This document shows positions 63,959 to 64,000 of a stretch of 64,000 nt of DNA, in pieces; position 1 is the first letter of the stretch, and every line of letters starts with the position of its first letter. Origin of the DNA: Puntigrus tetrazona (taxonomy: Eukaryota > Chordata > Actinopteri > Cypriniformes > Cyprinidae). The notes under the pieces were generated by a model that did no database searches, was not told the DNA's origin, and saw nothing but the letters and a program-made list of their open reading frames with translations. Made by a program: the position numbers and the translations under genes. The stretch is taken from NCBI RefSeq assembly GCF_018831695.1, contig NC_056707.1, positions 16,314,039 through 16,378,038 of the forward strand. The letters are read 5' to 3'.

Positions 63959-64000
63959 AACAATAATTACTGCTGTTGAGGTTTAAAATCAGCATTCGGT

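Larger units (their letters stand above)
57268..64000 (-). other. cask: CASK intron 1, distal part
   Basis: AT-rich sequence with A-runs (58305-58326, 59041-59054), a hAT-like end (59653-59890), an inverted-repeat MITE (60504-60637) and a foldback-MITE fragment near the right edge. No coding exon was recognised; CASK exon 1 presumably lies beyond the window. Confidence 0.65.

Overview
This is vertebrate, almost certainly teleost and probably cyprinid (carp/goldfish/zebrafish-like), genomic DNA. It is AT-rich and full of CA/TA microsatellites, and it carries fragments of dispersed repeats I recognise from cyprinid genomes plus two long hAT-type DNA transposons. There is no bacterial-style gene layout. 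Most of the window is intron and most long open frames are chance. One 100-base N run (10237-10336) marks an assembly gap.

The host gene is CASK (calcium/calmodulin-dependent serine protein kinase, a MAGUK scaffold), read on the minus strand. Four consecutive coding exons, corresponding to exons 2-5 of the vertebrate gene and roughly residues 20-143 of the N-terminal kinase domain, lie at 34313-34425, 20607-20712, 19451-19528 and 19193-19265. All have consensus splice sites and phases that join correctly. Exon 1 was not found above 34425 (intron 1 would exceed 29 kb). Exon 6 (with the family's unusual GFG motif) was not found below 19193, so it lies outside the window or in the gap.

On the opposite strand, in what should be CASK intron 5, is a GPR82-like orphan G-protein-coupled receptor (16110-17238) with a likely 5' noncoding exon ending at 15286. 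Its position and orientation match mammalian GPR82 inside CASK. The reading frame is broken by three one-base-class frameshifts, so it is either a pseudogene or affected by sequence errors.

Region by region: 1-16 kb is CASK intron 5 with a CpG-rich promoter-like block (about 3560-4330), the gap and scattered repeats; 15.2-17.4 kb is gpr82; 19.2-20.7 kb holds three CASK exons; 20.7-34.3 kb is intron 2 (microsatellites, MITE fragments, short telomere-like repeat); 34.4-64 kb is intron 1, invaded by two hAT elements. The first (45763-49365) has perfect 8-bp target-site duplications, a decayed BED-finger transposase split by an intron, and a second MITE nested in that intron. The second (54508-57259) also has perfect 8-bp duplications and a nearly complete ZBED5/GTF2IRD2-like transposase with three frameshifts. 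The rest of intron 1 holds repeat fragments, a 134-bp inverted-repeat MITE and simple repeats. I recognised no tRNA, rRNA, CRISPR array or virus-derived gene.
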